Shown: one piece after another, positions 7,174 to 15,714 of the stretch
Layout of the letters: every line of letters starts with the position of its first letter
Position numbering within the stretch: the first letter of the stretch is position 1
Source: an uncultured Bacteroidota bacterium
GTDB taxonomy: Bacteria; Bacteroidota; Bacteroidia; Bacteroidales; P3
Assembly: GCA_902771735.1 (NCBI GenBank)
Contig: CACXXO010000016.1
Span: forward strand, 1 to 52,357
Length of the DNA: 52,357 nt
Reading direction: 5' to 3'
Made by a program: the position numbers and the translations under genes
Notes under the pieces: model-generated
What the model saw: the letters and a program-made list of their open reading frames with translations, nothing else
What the model was told of the DNA's origin: nothing
The model's database searches: none

Positions 7174-7590
7174 AGGGAGATAACGGAAGATAACGGAAGA
7201 TAACGGAAGATAACAGAAGTTAACGGAAGATAATAACGGAAGATAACAGAAGATAACGGACAATAGCAAAAACCTACGGATACAATGCAGACGTCGCGAA
7301 CACATGAAGAATTGTTAGCATGGCAAAAAGCCCATAAATTTGTCGTGCTGGCATATAGTACGATTGCGACATATCCATCATATGAACAATATGGATTATG
7401 CTCACAATTCAGACGTGCAGCTGTATCTATACCCGCCAATATTGCCGAAGGATATAAAAAGATGCCAGCTATTTTCTGAACGCTTACAGCAAGGGTATTG
7501 TGAACAATAACGGCATCAAAGATTAAGCATTTGTCCCCTATCTCCCTTTATCTACTCCTATCTCCTCCTATCTCCCCCCAAAAAACAAAC
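7174..7590. repeat. Repeat-built spacer between etfA and acyl-CoA dehydrogenase, with an insert
   Basis: 7174-7265 holds about nine copies of the same 10-base unit (GGAAGATAAC) seen in the previous spacer, again ending GATAACGGACAATA. 7527-7577 resumes with AGCATTTGTCCCCTATCTCC and further TATCTCC units, the same right-hand side as in the first spacer. Between these half-sites lies a relic S23/IVP gene. So the two spacers are the same element, one without and one with an internal gene. Confidence 0.8.
7285..7526 (+). pseudogene. Deleted S23/IVP four-helix-bundle gene
   Basis: From ATG 7285, about 60 codons read as the N-terminal half of a four-helix-bundle protein of the S23 ribosomal/IVP family (ELLAWQKAHKFVVLAYS, then QFRRAAVSIPANIAEGYKK). 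At about 7464 the frame shifts: reading from 7464 gives ASYFLNAYSKGIVNNNGIKD and a stop at 7526, which looks like the usual C-terminus of the family. The normal protein has about 120 residues, so roughly 40 central residues are missing. IVP proteins are encoded in intervening sequences of 23S rRNA genes and elsewhere; their function is poorly known, although bAvd relatives serve in diversity-generating retroelements. Confidence 0.75.
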
Positions 7591-7596
7591 AAGATT

Positions 7597-9300
7597 ATGG
7601 TAAACTATTATAGCGATCATCCTGAAATAGCATTCCACCTCTCTCATCCCGAGATGAAAAAGGTGGTTGATTTGAGAGAAAAGAATTACGAGGATGCCCA
7701 GAAGGGCATCGACTATGCCCCCGTGGACTTCGAGGACGCGATGGAGAACTACCGCCGCGTGCTGGAAATCACGGGTGACGTGGCCGCCAACACCCTGGCC
7801 GTGAACTCCGAGAGCGTCGACCTCGAGGGTCCGCACCTGGAGAACAACCGCATGGTGTATGCCTCCAAGACCGTCGAGAACCTGCAGCAAACCCGCCTCG
7901 CAGGCCTCTATGGAGTATCGATGCCACGTCGCTACGGCGGACTCAACCTGCCCAACGTCATCTTCTCGATGGCCAGCGAGCTGGTGGCTGCCGCCGATGC
8001 CGGCTTCCAGAACATCTGGAGCCTGCAGAGCTGCATCGACACCCTCTATGAGTTTGGCAGCGAGGAGCAGCGCCAGAAATACATCCCGCGCATCTGCGCC
8101 GGTGAGACCATGAGTATGGACCTCACCGAGCCCGACGCAGGCTCCGACCTGCAGCGCGTGATGCTCAAGGCCACCTTCGACGAGAAGGAGAACTGCTGGC
8201 GTCTGAACGGCGTGAAGCGCTTCATCACCAACGGCGATTCCGACATCCACCTCGTCCTCGCCCGCAGCGAAGAGGGCACCAAGGACGGACGCGGTCTGTC
8301 GATGTTCATCTACGACAAACGCAACGGCGGTGTCGACGTGCGCCACATCGAGCACAAGCTCGGCATCCACGGCAGCCCCACCTGCGAGCTCACCTACAAG
8401 AACGCCAAAGCCGAGCTCTGCGGCGACCGCAAGATGGGCCTCATCAAATATGTGATGGCCCTGATGAACGGCGCCCGTCTGGGTATCGCCGCCCAGAGCG
8501 TGGGTCTGAGCCAGGAAGCCTACAACGAGGGGTTGGCCTATGCCCGCGAGCGCGCCCAGTTCGGCGAGAAGATCATCAAGTTCCCCGCCGTCTACGACAT
8601 GCTCTCGCGCATGAAGGCCAAACTCGACGCCGGCCGCAGCCTGCTCTACCAGACCGCCCGCTATGTGGACCTCTACAAGTGCCTCGAGGACATCCAGCGC
8701 GACCGCAAGCTCACCCCCGAGGAGCGCACCGAGATGAAGATGTACAACCGCTTGGCCGACGCCTTCACCCCCATCGCCAAGGGCATGAACTCCGAGTATG
8801 CCAACCAGAACGCCTACGACGCCATCAGCATCCACGGCGGCAGCGGCTTCATCATGGAATACAAGTGCCAGCGCCTCTACCGCGACGCGCGCATCTTCAG
8901 CATCTACGAAGGCACCACCCAGCTCCAGGTCGTCGCCGCCGTGCGCTACATCACCAACGGCACCTACCTCCAGGTGATGCGCGACATGATGGCCAAGACT
9001 CCCGACTGCGAGCTGAAGAACCGCGTGGCTCCGCTCATAGACCTCTACGAGCAGGCCGTCAAATATGTCAACGACGCCAACAACCAGGAGGTGCACGACT
9101 TCCTGGCCCGCCGCCTGTACGACATGACCTGCGAGATCATCATGAGCCTCCTCATCATCGACGACGCCAGCCGCGCCCCCGAGCTCTTCGAGAAGAGCGC
9201 CAACGTCTACGTCCGCATGACCGAGGAAGATGTCTGTGCCAAGAGCTACTACGTGATGCACTTCACTGAGGCCGACCTGCCCAGCTTCCGCGCCGAGTAA
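7597..9300 (+). CDS. Acyl-CoA dehydrogenase with C-terminal extension
   Basis: This 567-residue FAD enzyme oxidises (or reduces) the alpha-beta bond of acyl-CoA and exchanges electrons with the ETF encoded upstream. Visible motifs are DLTEPDAGSDL (family signature, near residue 175), RERAQFGEKI, GGSGFIMEY, and IYEGTTQLQ near residue 438, whose Glu is the usual catalytic base. A helical C-terminal extension of about 120 residues makes it longer than the 380-residue short-chain enzymes, as in the larger Bacteroidota type. I start it at ATG 7597, since the upstream codons run into the repeat spacer. Chain-length specificity cannot be told. Confidence 0.92.
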   Translation: MVNYYSDHPEIAFHLSHPEMKKVVDLREKNYEDAQKGIDYAPVDFEDAMENYRRVLEITGDVAANTLAVNSESVDLEGPHLENNRMVYASKTVENLQQTRLAGLYGVSMPRRYGGLNLPNVIFSMASELVAAADAGFQNIWSLQSCIDTLYEFGSEEQRQKYIPRICAGETMSMDLTEPDAGSDLQRVMLKATFDEKENCWRLNGVKRFITNGDSDIHLVLARSEEGTKDGRGLSMFIYDKRNGGVDVRHIEHKLGIHGSPTCELTYKNAKAELCGDRKMGLIKYVMALMNGARLGIAAQSVGLSQEAYNEGLAYARERAQFGEKIIKFPAVYDMLSRMKAKLDAGRSLLYQTARYVDLYKCLEDIQRDRKLTPEERTEMKMYNRLADAFTPIAKGMNSEYANQNAYDAISIHGGSGFIMEYKCQRLYRDARIFSIYEGTTQLQVVAAVRYITNGTYLQVMRDMMAKTPDCELKNRVAPLIDLYEQAVKYVNDANNQEVHDFLARRLYDMTCEIIMSLLIIDDASRAPELFEKSANVYVRMTEEDVCAKSYYVMHFTEADLPSFRAE

Positions 9301-9324
9301 GTCACGTCCCGACCCATAAACGAA

Positions 9325-9360
9325 ACAGGGGAGAATTCCGATTCTCCCCTGTTTTTTTTT
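9325..9360 (+). terminator. Rho-independent terminator after the etf operon
   Basis: A perfect 11-base stem (CAGGGGAGAAT/ATTCTCCCCTG, 9326-9351) with loop TCCG is followed by a run of at least nine T. On the other strand the hairpin is followed by TTTCGTTT, so it may also end the convergent minus-strand gene. Confidence 0.95.
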
Positions 9361-10276
9361 ATCTGACGATGATGGTCGTGCGGTCTGACTCTTGCTTGTA
9401 TTCCACATTGCCGCGATTGGCGTTGAGGGTCCTGGGCTCCACCGCACCTGCGGTCCCTACATCGATGACGGGGTAAGCACCCTCCAAGAGGGGAATACAA
9501 TACTTTTCCTTGTCAAAGTATACCGGCATGATATGTGTCACCCGTACCACCTCCCATTGCTTCGTCTCAGGGTTCATGCGCTTTCCAGGAGTCCATTTGG
9601 GCATCAGGCTCACGATGCGCAGGGCCTCCTGTCCGCAACCGGCGCCGATGTCGCGCAGAATGCGCGGATTCTGCACCGTGCCGTCGGTGTCCACCTCGAA
9701 CTGTACAAACACCTTCCCGCCGATGGCGTTCTCGGCGGCCATCTGCGGGTACCTCATGTTGTCCTCGATGAACTTGTACAGAGCCTCCATGCCGCCGGGA
9801 AACTCCGGCTCATGTTCTACCAAAACGCCCATGAAGGGTTCGTCGGAGATTGTGTCTTCAGGCTCAGGCTCCTCCAGCAAGAAGTCCCCACCGGCGACAA
9901 CATCAATAGAATTTGATGGTTCGCGCCAGATGGGCTCTTTCTTCTCCGCCGTCTGCCGCGTGGTGTCCACCTCCTCAAGGGTGTCGGGACAGGGGACCTC
10001 GCCCTCGAGGGCCCTGAACGGACTTCCGTTGTCGCCGCCGTTGCCGCAGGCCGAGAGGCCCAGCGTTAGGCCCGCAATGGTGGCCACTTTGCCCAGCCTG
10101 ATGCGGTTGGCGAGAGCATTCTCGAGGTAGCGCACCTCGGCCTCGCAGCGCGGACAGGTCCCGCGGCACTCGCCCTTGTAGGTGCACTCCTTGATTTCAA
10201 GTGGTATATCATTTTCCTCGGCGATGCGCTTGCGAATCTCCTTCAGATGCTTGCAGATGTTTTTTCCTCGATTCAT
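9359..10276 (-). CDS. TonB-like protein with N-terminal cysteine cluster
   Basis: The product has 305 residues. The N-terminus carries a Cys cluster (ECTYKGECRGTCPRCEAEVR: C-x5-C-x3-C-x2-C), followed by a short hydrophobic stretch ending LSAC near residue 77 and an acidic linker. Residues about 155-245 form a TonB C-terminal domain (EFPGGMEALYKFIEDNMRYP, VQFEVDTDGTV, MPKWTPGKR). TonB C-terminal domains contact outer-membrane transporters, but this N-terminus is not the usual membrane anchor. The Cys cluster suggests a metal or Fe-S site; this is inference. It may share a transcript with the trk operon upstream, but a palindromic repeat lies between them. Confidence 0.75.
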   Translation of the reverse strand: MNRGKNICKHLKEIRKRIAEENDIPLEIKECTYKGECRGTCPRCEAEVRYLENALANRIRLGKVATIAGLTLGLSACGNGGDNGSPFRALEGEVPCPDTLEEVDTTRQTAEKKEPIWREPSNSIDVVAGGDFLLEEPEPEDTISDEPFMGVLVEHEPEFPGGMEALYKFIEDNMRYPQMAAENAIGGKVFVQFEVDTDGTVQNPRILRDIGAGCGQEALRIVSLMPKWTPGKRMNPETKQWEVVRVTHIMPVYFDKEKYCIPLLEGAYPVIDVGTAGAVEPRTLNANRGNVEYKQESDRTTIIVR

Positions 10277-10365
10277 ATTTCAATAACGCCACAATAACAA
10301 TATTATTGTACACCTCCTGGCGACAGATAGCAGCCAAGTAGGCATCTTACCCCTACCAACTCCCT

Positions 10366-10437
10366 ACCAACTCCCTACCAACTCCTACCGTGGTAGGAGT
10401 TGGTAGGGAGTTGGTTACTGGTTGATAGGTAGTTAGC
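10366..10437 (+). repeat. Oriented palindromic element, copy A
   Basis: Perfect 24-base arms (10366-10389 and 10392-10415) have the core CCTACCAACTCCTACC and a two-base centre GT, followed by the one-sided tail TTACTGGTTGATAGGTAG. The left side has an extra TACCAACTCC unit. It fills most of the gap between trkH and the TonB-like gene. No T-run follows. Confidence 0.9.
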
Positions 10438-10489
10438 CCGAAGGGGGTATCAGGCGGTTTTTTGTTAAAATCCAGGTGCTTTTTGATGT

Positions 10490-11947
10490 TCAGCGACGCC
10501 AAAAACGGGGGAGGAAGAGAACAATGACAGTCATGCACTCCAGACGTCCGAGGAGCATCAGGAGGGAACAGAACCACATGGCCGCGGACGAGAAATGGGC
10601 ATAGGAACCGAAGCCACCCGAGGCGCCGAGACCCGGGCCATAGCCCGTGAGGCAGCCCACAGCGGCACCAATGGCCTCGGTGGCATTCACCCCGCAGAGC
10701 ATCAGCACCATAACGCCCACCATCAAAATCATGGCAAAGACCATAAAGATGACCATCACGTTATTGGTAATGTGCGACGATACCGGTCCACCATTAAGGC
10801 GCACAGGATTCACCACCCTGGGATGCAGACGGTTGCGCATGATGCTGCGCGAATTGCGCAGGAGGATAAGCACACGCATCACCTTCATGCCACCTGTGGT
10901 GGAACCGGCCATGCCGCCGCAAATGGCGAGCATCAGCAGGAGGAAGGTGGCGGGCGTCCACCAAAGGGTACTGTCGGCAACAACGCTTCCAGTGGTAGTC
11001 AAAGCACTGACTGTCTGCACCGTACCCAAACGAACGGCATCGCTCCAGCCATAACCCGAATGCCAATGGAGAGTGCCGACAACGAACGCCACCGCGAGGA
11101 TGCACAACAGGAGGAAGAAGTTCAACTGATCCATTTTGTGGCGTATCTGCTTCCATTTCAGGGTAAAGAAAAGATAGAGGAGGGTGAAGTTGACACCGCT
11201 GAGGAGCATGGCGCCGGCCAGAATATACTGCTGCAACGGGGTGATGGTGGCAATGCTGTCGCTGTTGACAGAGAAGCCACCGGAGGAGATGTTGGTGAAG
11301 GTGAGGTTGACGGCGTCCCACAGCTGCATGCCACTGATCCACAGGACAATGATGAATGCCACAGTGAGCGCCAGATAGACGCTGAGGGTGCGGCGGACGG
11401 TGACGACGGTGCGCACCGCCGTCTTGCCCGTGTTGTCGGCTCCCGAAGCCTCGGCGGTATAGAGTGAATACTTGTTGATACCCAGTCGCGGAGAGAGTGC
11501 AAGTACCAGCAACACAATGCCGAAGCCTCCGAACCACTGGGTCATCGAACGCCAGAGAAGCACCGACGACGGCAGCAGCCGCACATGGGGGAAGATGGTG
11601 GCACCGGTGGAGGTAACCCCCGACATGGCCTCAAACCATGCCGTGGTGAAACTCAGCGTCGAACCGGTGGCCAAAAAGGGCAATGTGGCGAAGAGCGAAA
11701 GCACTAACCACAACAAAACCACCAACAAATAGGACATGCGACGGTCTTCGATGAGGGTGTCGCGGCGGTAGCGATACCAGAGAAAGAAACCCATGACAAT
11801 GGTAAGGGCGGCACAGGCGGCAATCTGTAGAGCCGTTCCGTCGGCGAAATGCAGCGCCGGCACCAAGCACAACCCCATCAGTCCACCCTCGGCCATCAAA
11901 ACGATGCCCATAAACCTCAAAACCGCTTTTAAATCAGACCTTTTCAT
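10490..11947 (-). CDS. trkH: TrkH-family potassium transporter subunit, second copy
   Basis: This 485-residue integral membrane protein forms a K+ pore controlled by the cytoplasmic TrkA ring. Four pore-loop motifs are visible, each with a filter Gly: SGVTSTGATI, NISSGGFSVN, SALTTTGSVV and GCLTGYGPGLG, separated by paired hydrophobic helices. It begins one base after the stop of the first trkH and is the last gene of the trk operon. The two TrkH proteins are clearly diverged, so this is an old duplication rather than a recent copy. Ion preference (K+ or Na+) cannot be predicted. Confidence 0.9.
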   Translation of the reverse strand: MKRSDLKAVLRFMGIVLMAEGGLMGLCLVPALHFADGTALQIAACAALTIVMGFFLWYRYRRDTLIEDRRMSYLLVVLLWLVLSLFATLPFLATGSTLSFTTAWFEAMSGVTSTGATIFPHVRLLPSSVLLWRSMTQWFGGFGIVLLVLALSPRLGINKYSLYTAEASGADNTGKTAVRTVVTVRRTLSVYLALTVAFIIVLWISGMQLWDAVNLTFTNISSGGFSVNSDSIATITPLQQYILAGAMLLSGVNFTLLYLFFTLKWKQIRHKMDQLNFFLLLCILAVAFVVGTLHWHSGYGWSDAVRLGTVQTVSALTTTGSVVADSTLWWTPATFLLLMLAICGGMAGSTTGGMKVMRVLILLRNSRSIMRNRLHPRVVNPVRLNGGPVSSHITNNVMVIFMVFAMILMVGVMVLMLCGVNATEAIGAAVGCLTGYGPGLGASGGFGSYAHFSSAAMWFCSLLMLLGRLECMTVIVLFLPRFWRR

Positions 11948-11948
11948 G

Positions 11949-13412
11949 CTATCTGCGTTTCCAATATGAGGGTGATACCACGGCTAAAAGAGCAAATATC
12001 TCGAGGCGTCCGGCAAGCATGAGAATCATGAGCGTCCACTTGGCGAGGCCGGGCAAGGCGGCATAGTCGAGGCTGGCTCCGAGCGAGTTGATGAGCGGCG
12101 AGGGACCGAGATTCGAGATGTTGGCGGCGGCCAAGCAGAAGGCATCGGCGATGGAGGAGCCGGTGAATGTCAGCACGAAAGCACCGCCGATGATGAAACA
12201 TATGTATAGGAATACGAAGCCGAATATCTTGTTTACATATTCGCCCGGCACCACTTTGTGGTCGATTTTGACAGCGAAAACCACGTTGGGATGCACCATG
12301 CGGGTAAGATAGTTGCGGAGATAGATGGAGAGCGTCATCAAACGCCTGAGTTTCAGCCCTCCGCCCGTGGAACCCGCCGAAGCGCCGGTAAGAATGAGAA
12401 GGAACGTGACCACTGATGCCCAGAAAGGCCATACCGTGGGAGAAGCCGTATAAAAACCACAAGTACTGATGGTTGAAGCAATATGAAAGAGTGAAAATTC
12501 AAGATTGGCAATGGAGAAATCACCGTTGGCGACACTGAAGGCTACAAAACAAGAGAGAGCGGCGAAAAGGAAGATGCCTGCATAGAGGACAAATTCGTGG
12601 TTCAACCGCAACTGATGCCAACGGAAAGTGAAGAGATTATAGAGCAACGCCACATTGACACCACTAAGAAACATGAAGACTGTGAGAATATTGAGTGTTT
12701 GTTCGCTATAGCCGCTCATGCCGAATTGCGTGGGCATGAAACCGCCTGTCGAAACGGTGCTCATGCCAAGGCAGAAGGAGTCGAGCACGCTATTGCCAGC
12801 CAGCACCAAGAGCAGAACGAGGATAAGGGTGATGAGACTGTAGATGCGCCACATGCGACTCACGCTCTTGGCGATGTGGGGATGGAGCTTTCGTTGCTGG
12901 GTGCCGGAAAACTCGGCGGAATAGAGCTGCAGCGACCCTTGGCTGAGGCGCTTGAGAAAAGCCACAATGAACAGAATAAGACCCAAGCCTCCAATCCACT
13001 GAGTGATGGAACGCCACACAAGCATTCCCTGCGGGATGGCAGCAGGATTGGCGATGACAGAGGAGCCCGTGGTGGTGAAACCCGAGACCGACTCGAACGC
13101 AGCGTCGGTGAAGGTGCCGAGGGCGCCGGTGAAGAGGTAGGGCAAGGCGCCGGCCAACGGCACAACAAGCCACGCAATAGCGGTAATCCAGAAGCTCTCG
13201 CGCTCACGCAATTCGTAAGAGGCGTTTCTGCCAATGAAGTTTCTCAGCAGCAATCCCAAAGCAACAAACACGAGCCCGGAGAAGGCAAGTGCATACTGTG
13301 CGCCGTCGGCATAGTGGAGCGACACCACAATGGGCAGCACCATTGCCAACGCCATCACCAGCAACAACATGCCCGAGAGCCGGGCCACAAGTCTATGGTT
13401 GAAGTGTTTCAA
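11949..13412 (-). CDS. trkH: TrkH-family potassium transporter subunit, first copy
   Basis: This 487-residue membrane protein has the four TrkH pore loops: SVSGFTTTGSSVIA, GMSTVSTGGFMP, ASTISTCGFYTA and AANISNLGPSPL. The N-terminal hydrophobic region is followed by a basic loop (LLLRNFIGRN). Pore-loop Gly residues are intact in all four repeats. It lies three bases after trkA and one base before the second trkH, so the three are co-transcribed and probably co-translated. TrkH proteins form homodimers; with two paralogues a heterodimer or two channels of different affinity sharing one TrkA is possible. Confidence 0.9.
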   Translation of the reverse strand: MKHFNHRLVARLSGMLLLVMALAMVLPIVVSLHYADGAQYALAFSGLVFVALGLLLRNFIGRNASYELRERESFWITAIAWLVVPLAGALPYLFTGALGTFTDAAFESVSGFTTTGSSVIANPAAIPQGMLVWRSITQWIGGLGLILFIVAFLKRLSQGSLQLYSAEFSGTQQRKLHPHIAKSVSRMWRIYSLITLILVLLLVLAGNSVLDSFCLGMSTVSTGGFMPTQFGMSGYSEQTLNILTVFMFLSGVNVALLYNLFTFRWHQLRLNHEFVLYAGIFLFAALSCFVAFSVANGDFSIANLEFSLFHIASTISTCGFYTASPTVWPFWASVVTFLLILTGASAGSTGGGLKLRRLMTLSIYLRNYLTRMVHPNVVFAVKIDHKVVPGEYVNKIFGFVFLYICFIIGGAFVLTFTGSSIADAFCLAAANISNLGPSPLINSLGASLDYAALPGLAKWTLMILMLAGRLEIFALLAVVSPSYWKRR

Positions 13413-13415
13413 TTA

Positions 13416-14756
13416 TCAATCAAACAGTTTTGCCATGGCAGCCATGGCCTTGGGAAGGGTAAATACCACCACCTTGTCGTCTTGCTTGAGCTGCAAATCG
13501 CGGCTTGGGAGGAGCGTCTCTCTGCCACGGATGATGCCACCAATGGTGGCGCCCTGCGGGATGTCGAGTTCACCGATAGTCTTACGCGTGGCTGGCGCCC
13601 ATTTGCCCACCATGAGTTCAATGACTTCGGCATTGGTGCCGCTGAGCCATTTGCTGCTCACGGCATCGCCCTTGACAATGAAACGCGCTATGTAGCTGGC
13701 GGTGATGAGTTTCTTGTTGATGATGGTGTCAATGCCGATATCCTGCGAGATATCGATAAAACCGGTATTCTCCACCAATGCAATGGTGCGTTTCACACCC
13801 AGTCGCCTGGCATGCAGGCAGGTAAGAACATTGGTCTCGCTCGAATCGGTAACCCCGATGAAGGCATCGGCATTCAGGAGCCCCTCCTCCTTGAGGAGTT
13901 CGATATCGGTGGCGTCACCATGGATGACGAGGGTGTCGTCGAGCAGGGCACTGAGCTCCTCGGCACGCTGTCGGTTCTCCTCAATGAGCGTGATACGCAT
14001 CCTGTCCTGCAAAGTCATGGCGGCATAGCGGCCAATACGGCCTCCACCGGCAATCATAGTGTTGCGGATGCTCACAGCCTCCTTGCCTACCACACGATTG
14101 ATGTTTTCCAGCTGGTTGGCGCGACCGATGATGTAGGCCAAGTCGCCACCTTGAAAGATAGTGTCGCCATGGGGGATGATGGTGTTGCCATTGCGCAGGA
14201 TGGCCACCACACGCACCTGCAGGTCGGGATGCAACTGAGTGAGTTCCCTGACATTGTGTCCCGCCACAGGCGTTCCGGCATCAAGACGGATGACATACAT
14301 GGTCAATAGCCCACCACTGAAGTCGAAAAACTCTGTGGCGACGGTGTTGTTCAGCAAGTTAGTAATTTCCTTGGCGGCGATACGCTCTGGACAGACCATT
14401 TCGTCGACACCGAGGTCACGGAACATCTCACGATGCTTGGGTGCGAGCAGTTCGGCGTTGGTGATACGCGCCACCGTCTTCTTGGCCTTCAGCTTTTTAG
14501 CCAAAATGCAGGTCATGAGATTGATACTCTCGTCGTGAAGGACGGAAAGGAAAAGGTCGCAGTCGGCCACATTGGCCTCCTTGAGCACTTGGGGCGAAGT
14601 ACTGTCGCCCGTGATGGTAAGGAGGTCTGTCTCACTTTCGAGACGCTTAAGGAGCTCGGAATGAGGGTCAACCACTGTGATATTGTGATCCAATTCGGTG
14701 AGCGACTGCGCCAGGTGGACACCCACTTCGCCGTCGCCGGCAATGATAATGTTCAT
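13416..14756 (-). CDS. trkA: Trk potassium uptake regulator TrkA
   Basis: This 446-residue peripheral membrane protein gates TrkH in response to nucleotides. It has two RCK units, each with a Rossmann NAD-binding loop: IIIAGDGEVGVHLA at the N-terminus and MIAGGGRIGRYAA near residue 230. Each unit is followed by a TrkA-C ligand domain (VRVVAIL..NTIIPHGDTIFQGGD and ATIGGIIRGRETLLPSRDLQLK). Full length and layout match the canonical 450-residue TrkA. It heads the operon, with its own promoter at 14782-14812. Confidence 0.95.
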   Translation of the reverse strand: MNIIIAGDGEVGVHLAQSLTELDHNITVVDPHSELLKRLESETDLLTITGDSTSPQVLKEANVADCDLFLSVLHDESINLMTCILAKKLKAKKTVARITNAELLAPKHREMFRDLGVDEMVCPERIAAKEITNLLNNTVATEFFDFSGGLLTMYVIRLDAGTPVAGHNVRELTQLHPDLQVRVVAILRNGNTIIPHGDTIFQGGDLAYIIGRANQLENINRVVGKEAVSIRNTMIAGGGRIGRYAAMTLQDRMRITLIEENRQRAEELSALLDDTLVIHGDATDIELLKEEGLLNADAFIGVTDSSETNVLTCLHARRLGVKRTIALVENTGFIDISQDIGIDTIINKKLITASYIARFIVKGDAVSSKWLSGTNAEVIELMVGKWAPATRKTIGELDIPQGATIGGIIRGRETLLPSRDLQLKQDDKVVVFTLPKAMAAMAKLFD

Positions 14757-14781
14757 TTCTCAAATGTTCAAAAACGGGCTG

Positions 14782-14812
14782 CAAAAATACGAAACATTTG
14801 GGGACTAACAAA
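14782..14812 (-). promoter_or_regulatory. Promoter of the trk operon
   Basis: On the minus strand, TTTG (14812-14809) is followed after 19 bases by TATTTTTG (14789-14782), an exact match to the -33/-7 pattern at ideal spacing. It lies about 26 bases before the trkA ATG. Confidence 0.8.
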
Positions 14813-14959
14813 ATAAAAGTAAAAAAAGTTTCCTTCCCTTGGCGGCAAGGCTTAAAATGGGTTATGTTTTGTAAGAGAAATCCCTGAACGCTTTTTTTTT
14901 ATATAGACACAATTTTTTCTTTAAGACCGCGTTTTTTATTTACAAAATTCACACAAAGA

Positions 14960-15664
14960 ATGGATAATAGCAACGACACTATTAATAATCAACCGATTGT
15001 ACGCCTGGAGAATTTGACCATTAGCCATGAGAACGGCATGTTGCTGTCGGGAGTCAATTTGGTTCTGAACGAGGGTGAGTTTGTTTACCTTATCGGAAAA
15101 AGCGGTGCCGGAAAGACCTCGCTGCTGCGCAGCCTCTATGCCGACCGTCCCATCGACAATGGTATTGCCGAGGTGTGCGGATTCGATGTTGTGAACATCA
15201 AACGGCGCCACATCCCTCAGTTGCGCCGCCGCATCGGCATTGTCTTCCAAAACTTCCGCCTGCTTGACGACCGCAATGTCTACGCCAACTTGGAGTTCGT
15301 GCTCCGCGCCACAGGATGGAAGAAGAAAAACGAAATACGCAACCAAATCGAGAAAACATTGTCAGCCGTAGGCATTGCCGACAAGGCATACGTCAACCCC
15401 ATGCATCTTTCTGAAGGAGAGCAACAAAGGGTAGGTATCGCCCGCGCACTCATCAACAATCCGTCTCTCATTCTGGCCGACGAGCCTACAGGCAACCTCG
15501 ACCCCGTGACCTCGACCGAAATCATGCAGTTGTTGCTTGACATCAACAGACAGACACGCACCACCATGCTCATCTCAACGCATGATTTCATGATGATTGA
15601 CAAATTTCCGGCACGAGTAGTGGTATGTGAAAACGGCAGCATCACGGATACGGATAAACAATAA
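14960..15664 (+). CDS. ftsE: FtsE-like ABC transporter ATPase
   Basis: This 234-residue ATPase carries Walker A GKSGAGKTS, signature LSEGEQQR, Walker B LILADEPTGNLD and the H-loop STHD, in normal order and spacing. The closest subfamily by eye is FtsE/LolD, and the 234-residue length fits FtsE, which with FtsX regulates peptidoglycan hydrolases at the septum. No ftsX permease is adjacent, so the assignment to FtsE rather than a LolD-type lipoprotein exporter is tentative. It may be co-transcribed with the OmpA gene that begins 50 bases downstream. Confidence 0.8.
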   Translation: MDNSNDTINNQPIVRLENLTISHENGMLLSGVNLVLNEGEFVYLIGKSGAGKTSLLRSLYADRPIDNGIAEVCGFDVVNIKRRHIPQLRRRIGIVFQNFRLLDDRNVYANLEFVLRATGWKKKNEIRNQIEKTLSAVGIADKAYVNPMHLSEGEQQRVGIARALINNPSLILADEPTGNLDPVTSTEIMQLLLDINRQTRTTMLISTHDFMMIDKFPARVVVCENGSITDTDKQ

Positions 15665-15714
15665 AATGCAAGTTTTGGCGTTAAACCAATACAAAAGAAA
15701 AAAGGTAATAGAAC

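Noticed and set aside
5791-7590. Possible CRISPR array in the etf spacers
   Set aside because: The units are 10 bases long, contiguous and degenerate, with no unique spacers and no cas genes.
7558-9447. 629-residue minus-strand ORF across the acyl-CoA dehydrogenase
   Set aside because: It is antisense to a clear enzyme gene; the composition (Val, His, Ala, Gly) is typical of the shadow frame of GC-rich coding DNA.
12597-14309. 570-residue plus-strand ORF across trkA and trkH
   Set aside because: Antisense to three intact operon genes; His/Gln/Glu-rich with no domain.
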